64,000 bases of DNA from assembly GCA_944346885.1 (NCBI GenBank), contig CALVMR010000014.1, forward strand, positions 1 through 64,000, written 5' to 3'. The translations under genes were made by a program, and so were the position numbers. The notes under the pieces are model-generated. The model searched no databases. It saw only the letters and a list, made by a program, of their open reading frames with translations, and was not told where the DNA came from. Positions 15,812-24,502 of the stretch are shown piece after piece; within the stretch, counting starts at the first letter, position 1; each line of letters begins with the position of its first letter. The stretch is from an uncultured Clostridia bacterium. Its GTDB lineage: Bacteria > Bacillota > Clostridia > Christensenellales > Borkfalkiaceae.

Positions 15812-15853
15812 GCGGCGCCCCTGCCCCCTATACAGGGTGTGCAGAGCCGCCGC
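15812..15853. terminator. Bidirectional terminator between NlpC/P60 and HD genes
   Basis: GCGGCG/CGCCGC outer and CCCTG/CAGGG inner pairs between convergent genes, with a T-run on each strand. Confidence 0.65.
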
Positions 15854-15874
15854 ATTTTATGCTTGCTTAAATTT

Positions 15875-16546
15875 TTACACCAAACGAGATCCGTTTATGA
15901 TCAGTACAAACTTGCTGCCGAGAAAATCCGCCGCCCTGCGGCAAAGCTGCATCCGCCCGAAATAGATCTCGAAATAATCCATGACCGAACAGATCTGCGT
16001 ATCGATGGAAATGTTCAGCACGATCTCGTTGGTCTGCTTATCGACGTACACATACGATTTTTCCGCGGCGAGATTCACACGGTCGTGGATGTTCAAATTA
16101 TCCGTACTCATGCGCGTGCTGTTGGTACGCACGCGGCTCTTGTGCACGTCCGCCTTATCGGCTATGATCAGCGCGGAAGTAATGTCGCTGACGGGCAGCC
16201 CTTTGCTCTCGTCATGGTTGCCGATCGCCATCATGATATCGGCGGCGTCGAGGAATTTCATCCCCATTCGCGTCAAAATATGATACGCCAAAACGGCGCC
16301 GTTTTGCGCATGGTCGTTGCGGTTGATGCTGTTGCCGATATCGTGCAGATACCCCGCGATGCGCGCCATTTCCACACGCCACGGGTCGGCGCCGAGCGCC
16401 TCCAAGATCTCGCCCGCCCATTTGCTCACAATGCCGGAATGCCGCACGGAATGCTCGGTAAAGCCGAGCGCTTCGATCTGGTTTTCGGCGATATACATGA
16501 TCGCACGCACTTCGGCGTCCTCTTTTACGCTCTGTACCGTGATCAA
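15875..16546 (-). CDS. HD domain protein (putative phosphohydrolase)
   Basis: Protein of 223 residues with an HD-type metal site: His in EHSVRHSG, HD in GYLHDIGN, a further His in IGNHDES, and Asp in IIADKAD. Start is a TTG at 16546 that overlaps the stop codon of the upstream sugar kinase, with AGAGGAA seven bases before it; the next in-frame ATG (Met17) is an alternative. HD proteins of this size hydrolyse nucleotides or other phosphate esters. Tight coupling to a PfkB-family kinase hints at a sugar-phosphate or signalling role, which is inference only. Confidence 0.75.
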   Translation of the reverse strand: MITVQSVKEDAEVRAIMYIAENQIEALGFTEHSVRHSGIVSKWAGEILEALGADPWRVEMARIAGYLHDIGNSINRNDHAQNGAVLAYHILTRMGMKFLDAADIMMAIGNHDESKGLPVSDITSALIIADKADVHKSRVRTNSTRMSTDNLNIHDRVNLAAEKSYVYVDKQTNEIVLNISIDTQICSVMDYFEIYFGRMQLCRRAADFLGSKFVLIINGSRLV

Positions 16547-17472
16547 AGTTTAAATTCCTCTACCGTGATATTGGCATAGATCTCATCGAATTTTTCTTTC
16601 GTGAAAGAGATCGTTCCGAACGTTGTGACCGTAGCCGTGCCCGCCGCAACGCCTGCGCGCAAGATCTCCGCCGTGGAGGCACCCTGCTGCAACGCCAGCG
16701 CCGCCGCCGCGACCATGCCGTCTCCCGCGCCGACGGTGGAATTGATCGCAACATTGATGCTCTTGCAATAGTAATTTTTGCTGCCGTCCGTAATGATCGC
16801 GCCGCGCTTGCCGAGCGAAAGCAAAACGCGCTTTGCGCCCTTATCCAACAGCGTATAGCAGGCGCGCACCAAATCGTCGCGCGACTTCAACTCCTTTTGC
16901 AGGGTGCTTTGCAGCTCGTCTTTGTTCGGTTTAACAAGGTCCAGCCCCGTCTGCAACGCCGCAAGCAGCTTGGCGCCTTCCGTATCGGCGATCTTCAACG
17001 TATTCGGCGCGGCGACCGAAAACAAACGGTTGTAATAACTGCTGTCTACCCCCTGCGGCAAACTCCCCGAAATGACGAGCACATCGCTGGTCTTTGAAAG
17101 GTTTGCCACCATCTCGATAAGCTGCGCCTGCTTTGTTTCGCTGATCGCCTCCCCGATGTCGTTGACCTCGGTGAGCATGGATTTGTTGTCGATGAACTTA
17201 TAATTTTCGCGCACGCGCCCCTTGTTCCAAATAAAGACGCTCGGCACGCCCTCCCGATCCAGCGCCCGCTCAAACAGCGAACCGTTTTCGTTGTACATGA
17301 ACCCCGTTGCGTAACTTTGCCCGTGCAAACGCGCCACGCCGATCGCAACGTTTAAAGCCGCGCCCGTAAAACTGAGCGTTTTGTTTTTCACATGATTGAT
17401 CTTGCCGACGTTGAGCGCATCCAATTCGATGGTCACGTCTGTACACGGGTTGAGGCATACGGTAAGGATCAT
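16543..17472 (-). CDS. PfkB family hexose kinase (1-phosphofructokinase-like)
   Basis: Kinase of 309 residues in the 1-phosphofructokinase/tagatose-6-phosphate kinase branch (opens ILTVCLNPCTDV). The anion hole and catalytic Asp motif VGAGDGMVAA is near residue 250, and VISGSLPQGVD near 135 is conserved. The N-terminal substrate motif, GGKGINV in FruK and LacC, reads FTGAALNVA, so the Lys and second Gly that contact the sugar phosphate are replaced; the substrate may differ. No PTS or FruR gene is adjacent. It has its own promoter and shares an overlap with the HD gene. Confidence 0.85.
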   Translation of the reverse strand: MILTVCLNPCTDVTIELDALNVGKINHVKNKTLSFTGAALNVAIGVARLHGQSYATGFMYNENGSLFERALDREGVPSVFIWNKGRVRENYKFIDNKSMLTEVNDIGEAISETKQAQLIEMVANLSKTSDVLVISGSLPQGVDSSYYNRLFSVAAPNTLKIADTEGAKLLAALQTGLDLVKPNKDELQSTLQKELKSRDDLVRACYTLLDKGAKRVLLSLGKRGAIITDGSKNYYCKSINVAINSTVGAGDGMVAAAALALQQGASTAEILRAGVAAGTATVTTFGTISFTKEKFDEIYANITVEEFKL

Positions 17473-17530
17473 GGCTGTACTTCTCCTTCAACAGCTCTGC
17501 GCCGCGGCGCAGTAAAAACTTCCATATTGC

Positions 17531-17559
17531 ATTATAATACACTTTTTGAATAATTTCAA
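17531..17559 (-). promoter_or_regulatory. Promoter of the PfkB-HD operon
   Basis: TTGAAA (17554-17559), 17-bp spacer, TATAAT (17531-17536) on minus. The leader contains a CTGCGCCGCGGCGCAG hairpin before the ribosome site. Confidence 0.75.
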
Positions 17560-17659
17560 GGTCTATTTTAAATTTTTTTGCGTTTTTCTGCAAAAAATCT
17601 TTCCGATTTTGCCGCTTTTCCGTTAAAACGGGCTGCGGCGGTGCGGCACACAAAAAATA

Positions 17660-17683
17660 CAGGCGGGCGCATGCGCCCGCCTG
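17660..17683 (-). terminator. pfkA terminator
   Basis: Perfect palindrome with 12-bp arms (CAGGCGGGCGCA) followed on minus by TATTTTTTG. Confidence 0.85.
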
Positions 17684-17694
17684 CCCGATGCCCG

Positions 17695-18657
17695 TTACAT
17701 TGAGATCATCTGCAACGTTTCGTACAGCTCGTAATTGAATTTCTTTTTCATACTGACGGCTTCGATGATGTCGAGATCGATGATCTCGTTTTTATGGATC
17801 CCGACGACGCGGTTCCCGATGCCGTCACGCAGCAGGCGCACCGCTTTGTTGCCGAATTGCGCCGCCAGCATCCTGTCTGCCATCGAAGGCGATCCGCCGC
17901 GCTGCACATGCCCGATGGTCGTGCCGCGCACCGAATACGTTGTCATTGCCTGCAACTTTTTGGAAAACTCTTCCGCCGTTGCCACGCCCTCCGCCAACAC
18001 GATGATGTTGGAGTGCTTTCCGTTGGCACGGCTGCGGTTGATGCGCAGCACAACGTCCTCCATGTCGTAAGCGATCTCCGGAACGATGATGATCTCCGCC
18101 CCGCTGGCGATCCCCGAATACAGCGCAATGTCGCCGCAGCGGCGCCCCATCACCTCCACCACGCTGATGCGCTCGTGCGAGGTCATCGTGTCGCGCAGTT
18201 TGTTGATGATATCCAGGCAGGTATTGACCGCCGTATCGAAACCGAGCGTATAGTCGGTATACTCCAAGTCGTTATCGATGGTGCCGGGGATCCCGATCGT
18301 GGGGATGCCGTACTCCTCGCTCAGGCACTTTGCGCCGCGGAAAGACCCGTCTCCGCCGACGACGACCAACCCTTCGATGCCGTGATCGTTCAGCGTTTTT
18401 ACGGCTTGCTTTTGCCCTTCAACGGTATACATCTCCACACAGCGCGCCGTGCGGAGCATCGTACCGCCGCGCTGCACGATATCCGAAACGCTGCGCATCT
18501 CCATGGGGACCATATCGTCGTTGATGAGCCCCGCATATCCCTGCCGGATCCCGAAGATCTCCATGCCGAAATATTTTGCCGTTCTTACGACCGCCCTGAT
18601 GCAGGCGTTCATGCCGGGCGCGTCGCCCCCGCTGGTCAATACTCCGATCCTCTTCAT
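17695..18657 (-). CDS. pfkA: ATP-dependent 6-phosphofructokinase
   Basis: Glycolytic enzyme of 320 residues converting fructose 6-phosphate to the 1,6-bisphosphate. Motifs include TSGGDAPGMN (ATP site, residues 8-17), GGDGSFRGA (near 103), PGTIDNDLEYTD with the catalytic Asp (near 125), and MGRRCGDIA. Length and GGDGS point to the ATP-dependent bacterial type. GGAGGA lies before the ATG. It follows dnaE in the conserved Clostridia order whiA-HPr-dnaE-pfkA but has its own promoter in the 181-bp gap. Confidence 0.97.
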   Translation of the reverse strand: MKRIGVLTSGGDAPGMNACIRAVVRTAKYFGMEIFGIRQGYAGLINDDMVPMEMRSVSDIVQRGGTMLRTARCVEMYTVEGQKQAVKTLNDHGIEGLVVVGGDGSFRGAKCLSEEYGIPTIGIPGTIDNDLEYTDYTLGFDTAVNTCLDIINKLRDTMTSHERISVVEVMGRRCGDIALYSGIASGAEIIIVPEIAYDMEDVVLRINRSRANGKHSNIIVLAEGVATAEEFSKKLQAMTTYSVRGTTIGHVQRGGSPSMADRMLAAQFGNKAVRLLRDGIGNRVVGIHKNEIIDLDIIEAVSMKKKFNYELYETLQMISM

Positions 18658-18717
18658 ACCGCGATCCTCCGATCTTGAAATCTTTTCCGATGTGCGTATT
18701 TATCCGTCGATATGCCT

Positions 18718-18745
18718 ATTATAACAGAAAGGCACCGAAAAACAA
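18718..18745 (-). promoter_or_regulatory. Putative pfkA promoter
   Basis: TTGTTT (18740-18745), 16-bp spacer, TATAAT (18718-18723) on minus. Read-through from dnaE is also possible because no clear terminator was seen after dnaE. Confidence 0.5.
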
Positions 18746-18838
18746 ACTGTTTTGTGCGAATGCCGCGCGCAGGCGGGGCTTTCTTATCGGTTCAAACATT
18801 TTTTGAAAATCCCGCTATCTTTTTCCGCCGATCCCGCC

Positions 18839-21800
18839 CTATCTGCGCACGATATCCGATTCTTCCAAGTACAGCGCCAGCTCTTCGCGCAAGCCGTGGC
18901 AGTCGTTGACGTTGCTCAGTTTGTAATAACGGTCTCCGCGCTTGATCTTGACAACGGTATCGCCGTCTCCGTAATGTTCAAACAGCGCCGTCAATTCGTC
19001 GAAATCCTCCTCGGTAAGCGCCGAAGCATTCAGCCAGAGCGCCTGCTCTTTGACCGGCTGCCGCCGCACGCCCTGCTCGGCGCGCACGCTGCCCGAAGCG
19101 GGGTCAAATTCTTCCAAGCGATCCAAGATGATGACGGGCGCCTTGCCGTCCGAAAACTGCATTTTCCCCTCTACCCGCACGATCTTATCCGCCGCAAGGA
19201 TGCCGCGGATACGGTCATACACGTTCGGGAACGCCACGCACTCGATGCTGCCGTACAAGTCCTCCACTGTGATAAACGCCATCGAAGACCCGGAGCGCGT
19301 ATTGATGCGCCGGAACGTACCGACGATGCCGCCCATAGAGACGCGCTCTCCGTCCGCCAATTCGGAATAACTGCGGTTCCCCTCTTCGTCCTCTTCGTAA
19401 TTTTGCAGTTTTAAGCAGGTGAAGTTGCAATCGGTAAATGCCGTGTGGTATTTTTCGAACGGATGCCCGCTCACATACACGCCGAGCACGTCCTTTTCCC
19501 GCGCGAGCTTTTCCCCCGATTCCATCTCCGGCACGGCGGGGAAAAGCACTTCGCTGTTATCCTCTTCGATGATGTCGCCGAACAGGCTCATTTGGCGGCT
19601 TGCCTGCTGTTTTGCGATCTTATTGGCGCGGTCGAGCACGCTTTCGTATACCGCAAGCATCTGCGCCCTGTTCACGCCGAATCGGTCAAAAGCGCCTGCG
19701 CAGATCAGCGCTTCCAGCATGCGTTTGTTGAGGAAAGGCGCGCAGCGGAACACAAAATCGCCGAAGCTGCGAAAAACGCCGCTTTTTGCGCGCTCTTCGA
19801 TGATGAGCTGCGTTACGCCGACGCCGACGCCGCGCAATGCGCCGAGCCCGAACCGCACCCCGTCCTTTTGCACCGAAAAAAATTCCTTGCTCTCGTTTAC
19901 GTCCGGCGGCAAAACGGGAATGTTTTTCTCCTTCAAATACAAAATGTATTTGGAGATCTCCTCGATCTTATCGATGCGGTTGTTTAGAATCGCCGCAAGA
20001 AATTCACGCGGGTAAAAGCGCTTTAAATAGGCGGTGCGGTAGGCAAGCACCGCATAGCAGGTGGCGTGCGCCTTGTTGAACGCATAGCTTGCGAAGCTTT
20101 CCATATCCGCAAAGATCTTTTCCGCAACCTTTTTCGGCACGCCGCGCGCGATCGCCCCGTCGATGTTTCCGCCCTCGCTGCGGTTCCCGTAAATGAACTT
20201 GTCTCGCTGCGCCATCAGCTCGGCTTTGTTCTTTTTCCCCATGGCGCGGCGCACCAGATCTGCCTGCCCCAACGAAAAGCCCGCAAGGTCTTGGAATATC
20301 TGCATGACCTGCTCTTGGTAGACGATAACGCCGTATGTAACTTTAAGAATGTGTTCCAAAAGCGGCGTATCATATTTGACCCGCTCCGGATTGAGTTTGT
20401 TTTGGATATAGGTGGGGATGTATGCCATGGGTCCGGGGCGGTAGAGCGCCACGCCCGCGATGATATCCTCCAAGCAGCCGGGTTTCAGCTCTTTCATGAA
20501 GCGCTTCATGCCGCCTTGTTCCAACTGGAACACGGCGTCGGTATCGCCCTCGGAAATGAGCTCGTACGCCTCTTTGCTTTCGTAACCGATCTCCGCCCAG
20601 TCGATGACCCTGCCCGTATCTTCCAAGATATAATCGCACGCCTTTTTGATATCGGTCAGCGTCGTCAATGCCAAAAAGTCCATTTTCAGCATGCCGATGG
20701 ACTCCACTTCCTTCATATCGAACTGCGTGGTCACATCCTCGCCGTTGCGCGAAAGCGGCACGTTGTCGGCAATGGGCTTGCGGCAGATCACCACGCCCGC
20801 CGCGTGCATCGAGGTGTTGCGCGGCATGCCTTCGAGTTTGAGCGCCATGTCGATAACGCGGTGCAGGCGCTCGTCCGTTTCGTAGATCTGGATAAAATCG
20901 GGGTTGCGCTTATGTTCCTGCTCTTCCAGCGCTTTGACCAATTCGTTGCGCTTTTCGTCCTCCAAAGAAGGATCCGCAATCTTTGCGCGCAGCCCCTCGA
21001 TCTTTCTGCCCAACAGCTCGCCGATGGCAGACTTTCCGTCCATCAGCTTCGTAACGCGGTCGGTTTCGGAAAACGGAACGCGCAGCACCCTGCCGACGTC
21101 CTTGATCGCCGCTTTGGAAGCAAGCGTACCGAACGTGACGATCTGCGCCACGTTTTCGGGGTGGTATTTGTTGCGGACGTATTCGATAACTTCGGGGCGG
21201 CGTTCGTTGCAAAAGTCGATATCGAAGTCCGGCATCGTAACGCGGTCCGGGTTGAGAAACCGTTCGAAGAACAGATCGTATTTGAGCGGATCGACGTCTG
21301 TAATGCCCACGGCGTAGGCGACGATGCTTGCCGCCCCGCTGCCGCGCCCCGGCCCTACGGGAATTCCCTTGCTCTTCGCCCAGCGGATAAAATCCATGAC
21401 GATGAGATAATACTCCGCAAAGCCCATGCCGAGGATAATGCCGAGCTCGTACTCCGCGCGCTTTTTTACGGCGTCCGCGATCTCCCCGTAACGCGCCTTC
21501 AAACCGTCCCATGTGAGCTTGGTAAGGTACTCTTTCGGGTCCGAACCGTCTTCCGGGGCATAGCCGGGGATCAGCGATTTATCTTTGATCGGGTCTCCGT
21601 TGTCTTTCAGATCGAAACAGGGCTCCTCCGCGCATTTTTTTGCGATCACGAGGGTGTTGGAGATCGCCTCCGGCACAAACGAAAACAGGTCTTCCATCTC
21701 CTGCGCGCTCTTCATGTAAAACTCGTGCGAGCCGAAGCGCATGCGGTTGGGGTCTTCCACCGTTTTTTTCGTTTGGATGCAAAGCAGGATATCCTGCATC

Positions 21801-22435
21801 TCCCAATCTTCTTTGTTGATATAATGCACGTCGTTGGTGGCAACAACGAGAATATCCAATTCTTTGGCGAGCTTTAACAAAAGCGGCAGCACGCGCTTCT
21901 GCTCTTCCAGCCCGTGGTCCTGCAACTCAATGTAAAAATCTTCTCCGAAGATCTCTTTGAGTTCGGACGCCGTCTTTTTTGCCCCCTCTACGTCTCCGCG
22001 CAAAAGCTGTTTGGGGATGCGCCCCGCCAAACAGGCGGAGAGGCAAACCAACCCCTCGCTGTGTTCGCGCAGCGTCTTATAATCGGCGCGGGGTTTATAA
22101 TAAAATCCGTCTACGAACGCCATCGAATCCAGCTTGACGAGGTTTTTGTACCCCTTTTTGTTTTTTGCAAGCAGGATCAAATGGTCGAAATCCCCTTTCC
22201 CGTCCTTTTGGTACATATCCTGCGTCATGTACATTTCGCAGCCGATGATCGCCTGTATGTTGTTTTTGCGGCACAGCTCGGCAAAGTACAGCGTGGCATA
22301 CATATTGCCGTGATCGGTGATGGCGATCGCGGGGATCTTGTTTTTTACGCAATGGTCGATCAGCTCGTCCACCTTGCAGGCGCCGTCGAGCAAGCTGTAC
22401 TCCGTATGAACGTGTAAATGAATAAACTCTGCCAT
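18839..22435 (-). CDS. dnaE: DNA polymerase III subunit alpha (DnaE1 type)
   Basis: Replicative C-family polymerase of 1198 residues. N-terminal PHP domain (residues 1-280: HLHVHTEYSLLDG, ITDHGNM), palm with PDFDIDFC carrying catalytic Asp residues (about 400), fingers, helix-hairpin-helix region (about 830-900) and C-terminal OB fold (about 995-1090: VSMGGIVGTFRRIN). The PHP domain keeps the His residues of metal-dependent proofreading types. The ribosome site is weak (CGGATAA). Located after the HPr-like gene, as in many Clostridia. Confidence 0.97.
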   Translation of the reverse strand: MAEFIHLHVHTEYSLLDGACKVDELIDHCVKNKIPAIAITDHGNMYATLYFAELCRKNNIQAIIGCEMYMTQDMYQKDGKGDFDHLILLAKNKKGYKNLVKLDSMAFVDGFYYKPRADYKTLREHSEGLVCLSACLAGRIPKQLLRGDVEGAKKTASELKEIFGEDFYIELQDHGLEEQKRVLPLLLKLAKELDILVVATNDVHYINKEDWEMQDILLCIQTKKTVEDPNRMRFGSHEFYMKSAQEMEDLFSFVPEAISNTLVIAKKCAEEPCFDLKDNGDPIKDKSLIPGYAPEDGSDPKEYLTKLTWDGLKARYGEIADAVKKRAEYELGIILGMGFAEYYLIVMDFIRWAKSKGIPVGPGRGSGAASIVAYAVGITDVDPLKYDLFFERFLNPDRVTMPDFDIDFCNERRPEVIEYVRNKYHPENVAQIVTFGTLASKAAIKDVGRVLRVPFSETDRVTKLMDGKSAIGELLGRKIEGLRAKIADPSLEDEKRNELVKALEEQEHKRNPDFIQIYETDERLHRVIDMALKLEGMPRNTSMHAAGVVICRKPIADNVPLSRNGEDVTTQFDMKEVESIGMLKMDFLALTTLTDIKKACDYILEDTGRVIDWAEIGYESKEAYELISEGDTDAVFQLEQGGMKRFMKELKPGCLEDIIAGVALYRPGPMAYIPTYIQNKLNPERVKYDTPLLEHILKVTYGVIVYQEQVMQIFQDLAGFSLGQADLVRRAMGKKNKAELMAQRDKFIYGNRSEGGNIDGAIARGVPKKVAEKIFADMESFASYAFNKAHATCYAVLAYRTAYLKRFYPREFLAAILNNRIDKIEEISKYILYLKEKNIPVLPPDVNESKEFFSVQKDGVRFGLGALRGVGVGVTQLIIEERAKSGVFRSFGDFVFRCAPFLNKRMLEALICAGAFDRFGVNRAQMLAVYESVLDRANKIAKQQASRQMSLFGDIIEEDNSEVLFPAVPEMESGEKLAREKDVLGVYVSGHPFEKYHTAFTDCNFTCLKLQNYEEDEEGNRSYSELADGERVSMGGIVGTFRRINTRSGSSMAFITVEDLYGSIECVAFPNVYDRIRGILAADKIVRVEGKMQFSDGKAPVIILDRLEEFDPASGSVRAEQGVRRQPVKEQALWLNASALTEEDFDELTALFEHYGDGDTVVKIKRGDRYYKLSNVNDCHGLREELALYLEESDIVRR

Positions 22436-22511
22436 ATCGATTATCCGAACAAGTAAAATTGCGGCGCCCCGCAGGGCGCTCTTCTCCTATGCCGAAAGCG
22501 GCGCGAAAGGG

Positions 22512-22763
22512 TCACAGGTTTTCCACGAACGCGGCGAGGCTCTCCGCCGCTTTTTTGCTGTCCTGCCCCTCGGCGCAAACGGTGTACTCGTCGCCCTGCA
22601 AAAACTTCATGGATAAAAGCCCGATGATGCTTTTGGCGTTCGCCCGTTTGTTTCCGTCCGCAAAAATGATCTCGCTTTTGTACTTACTCGCTTCAAATAC
22701 GATCCGCTGCGCGTCGTATGCGTTGTATGTATCCTTGCGATAGACAAAAACAGCCCTATTCAT
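22512..22763 (-). CDS. HPr-like protein without the phospho-histidine (Crh-like)
   Basis: An 83-residue HPr-fold protein. Alignment by eye to HPr places Asn14 where His15 should be and Tyr16 for Arg17, so it cannot accept phosphate from enzyme I. The regulatory serine is kept (Ser45 in NAKSIIG), the site phosphorylated by HprK. This is the pattern of Bacillus Crh, a catabolite co-repressor, where Gln replaces His15. Its start overlaps the whiA stop, as crh follows whiA (yvcL) in Bacillus, and hprK is 4 kb upstream on the same strand. Crh-like function is inference; catalytic loss is visible. Confidence 0.85.
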   Translation of the reverse strand: MNRAVFVYRKDTYNAYDAQRIVFEASKYKSEIIFADGNKRANAKSIIGLLSMKFLQGDEYTVCAEGQDSKKAAESLAAFVENL

Positions 22764-23721
22764 CTCTTCCCTCCGCTATCTCTTCTGCCGTTTTCAGCAG
22801 TTTTCTAAGCCGATGATTGACGCAGCTCTTTGAAACGCCGAGCCGCCGCGCAAGTTCCGTAAGCGATGCTTCTTTATCCGCCAAACGCGCTTCGGCGGCG
22901 GCGCGAAGCCCTGCCTCCAACCTTTCCAACTGCCCCGATTCCCGCAGTTTTTCGATGGCGCGGACCTGCGCCACCGAAGCGAGCACGCTCTTATCGTAAT
23001 TTTTTTGCATGCAGTTCGCAATGCGGTTGATGCGGTTGCGCGCATCTTTTTGCAGCGAAAACTCCTCCAAGGAAAACAGCGAATGCTCTGCGCCCAGCAG
23101 GGCAAGAAAGTCGGAAATGCTCTCTCTGCTCTTTAAATAAACCACATACCCGTGTTTGCGCGGCACGCAGCGCGCCAAGATATCGAACGTTTCCAGCAGC
23201 GCGCAAAACTCCTCCGCCAACGACGGGTACGAAAACACCACTTCCAAGTGGTATCCGCCCCGCTGCCCCTCTTTCGGCAGCATGCAGCTCCCGCTGCCGC
23301 AAAACGCCCCTGCGATAAACGCGCGCTTGCAGCATTCGTTTTCAAGCAGGTATTCGCCGATATCGAATTTGAGCGCGAGCGTATCCCCCTCCCGCTCGGC
23401 AATGCCCAGCTCGAAGAGGATATACGGCGAACGCTCCGAAAGGCAGCGAAACACCAGCCTGCCCTTTCCGTTGCGCTTGTCCGTTCCTGCCTGCACGACC
23501 TGCAATTCCGCGCCGAACAACTCCTCGGCAAGCCCGATAAAATATTCGGCGACCCGTTCGCTTTCGGTCACGAACTCAAACCCGACGGTACCGCCGCTGC
23601 GGACGATGCTGCCCGTCACCCGCAAAAAAGCGGAGAGCGCCGCCGTTTTGCAGCAGGCGTTTTCAAAGCCGTTTTTAACGATCTCGCGTTTGATCGTTCC
23701 CGTAAAATTTTTATCCGCCAC
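22756..23721 (-). CDS. whiA: WhiA family DNA-binding protein
   Basis: Protein of 321 residues from a GTG at 23721 (VADKNFTGTIKREIVKNG); the longer frame upstream lies inside the PHP gene. The N-terminal part has the degenerate LAGLIDADG homing-endonuclease fold (KTAALSAFLRVTGSI, CCKRAFIAGAFCGSGS), and the C-terminal region the helix-turn-helix (SLTELARRLGVSKSCVNHRLRKL). WhiA influences cell division and chromosome segregation in Bacillus and sporulation in Streptomyces. The ribosome site is weak, so translational coupling to the preceding gene (stop one base before) is likely. Confidence 0.93.
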   Translation of the reverse strand: MADKNFTGTIKREIVKNGFENACCKTAALSAFLRVTGSIVRSGGTVGFEFVTESERVAEYFIGLAEELFGAELQVVQAGTDKRNGKGRLVFRCLSERSPYILFELGIAEREGDTLALKFDIGEYLLENECCKRAFIAGAFCGSGSCMLPKEGQRGGYHLEVVFSYPSLAEEFCALLETFDILARCVPRKHGYVVYLKSRESISDFLALLGAEHSLFSLEEFSLQKDARNRINRIANCMQKNYDKSVLASVAQVRAIEKLRESGQLERLEAGLRAAAEARLADKEASLTELARRLGVSKSCVNHRLRKLLKTAEEIAEGRDE

Positions 23722-23722
23722 G

Positions 23723-24502
23723 TTACAGGTTTCTCTCTTTGTATTCTTTGAACCGAAATTGCGGCAGCCGCCCCGCAATGTTGTCGATCCGATCGCGCGG
23801 GATCGCAACGCGCGCCAGCAATTCGTCTGCCAGCTTGGTATCCCCCACGCGGTCGGGCGTGTGTGCGTCCGAATCTATGAGAAAGCGCACCCCCGTATCG
23901 CACACGGCAGCCCACTCTTCGTCGCGCAAATGCACTTTTTTTGTGTTGATCTCGATGTACGTGCCATAGTCGCGGGCGGCTTTTGCCACCTCGGCGGCAT
24001 CGCAAAAACTGAGATAATTCAAATGCGTGATCGCATCGACGGGGTTTTTTTCGATGCAGCGGATCACGGCGTTCGTGTTGTAACGGATCAGCCCCTGCCC
24101 CGGACGCTTTTTCCGCGCGGTATACAGCCAGTTGCGGAAAAACAGGTTCCACGCCCCCGCCGCAAAGGGCTTAAACCGCACAAAGCGATGGATCCCGCAC
24201 AAAAAGAGGTCAAAATCTTTGTAATCGTCCGCCTTTAAGTCGGTAACGCCGCTCTCCCCGCACAGGTTCGCTTCCACGCCGACAAGCACGCGCACCCCCG
24301 TGTTTTCCGTTGCCGCCCTGCAATCGGCAATAAGGGAAGGGATGCGCCTGCGGCGCAGCCCGAACGCCATCTGCCCGAATCCGTGGTCGGTGATCCCCAC
24401 TTCGCGCAAGCCGCGCGCCTTTGCCTGCAAGGCATTTTCCAACACCGTGCCCTTGCCGTGGCTGTATATCGTATGCGTATGATAATCGCCCGTAAGCTGC
24501 AT
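23723..24502 (-). CDS. PHP domain phosphoesterase
   Basis: A 259-residue PHP protein: DYHTHTIYSHGKG, VGITDHGFG and later metal ligands (ENTGVRVLVGVEAN, YIEINT, DSDAHTPDRVG). Similar to histidinol-phosphatase-like or YcdX-type phosphatases. The ATG at 24502 overlaps the murB stop (TGATG) with AGGAG seven bases upstream. In related genomes a PHP protein, RapZ and WhiA follow murB; here RapZ is missing and whiA is next. The substrate is unknown. Confidence 0.85.
   Translation of the reverse strand: MQLTGDYHTHTIYSHGKGTVLENALQAKARGLREVGITDHGFGQMAFGLRRRRIPSLIADCRAATENTGVRVLVGVEANLCGESGVTDLKADDYKDFDLFLCGIHRFVRFKPFAAGAWNLFFRNWLYTARKKRPGQGLIRYNTNAVIRCIEKNPVDAITHLNYLSFCDAAEVAKAARDYGTYIEINTKKVHLRDEEWAAVCDTGVRFLIDSDAHTPDRVGDTKLADELLARVAIPRDRIDNIAGRLPQFRFKEYKERNL

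Noticed and set aside
20066..21877. Long plus-strand open frame opposite dnaE (about 600 codons)
   Set aside because: It lies wholly antisense to a highly conserved gene and is arginine/histidine-rich, as expected of a GC-rich shadow frame; no ribosome site.
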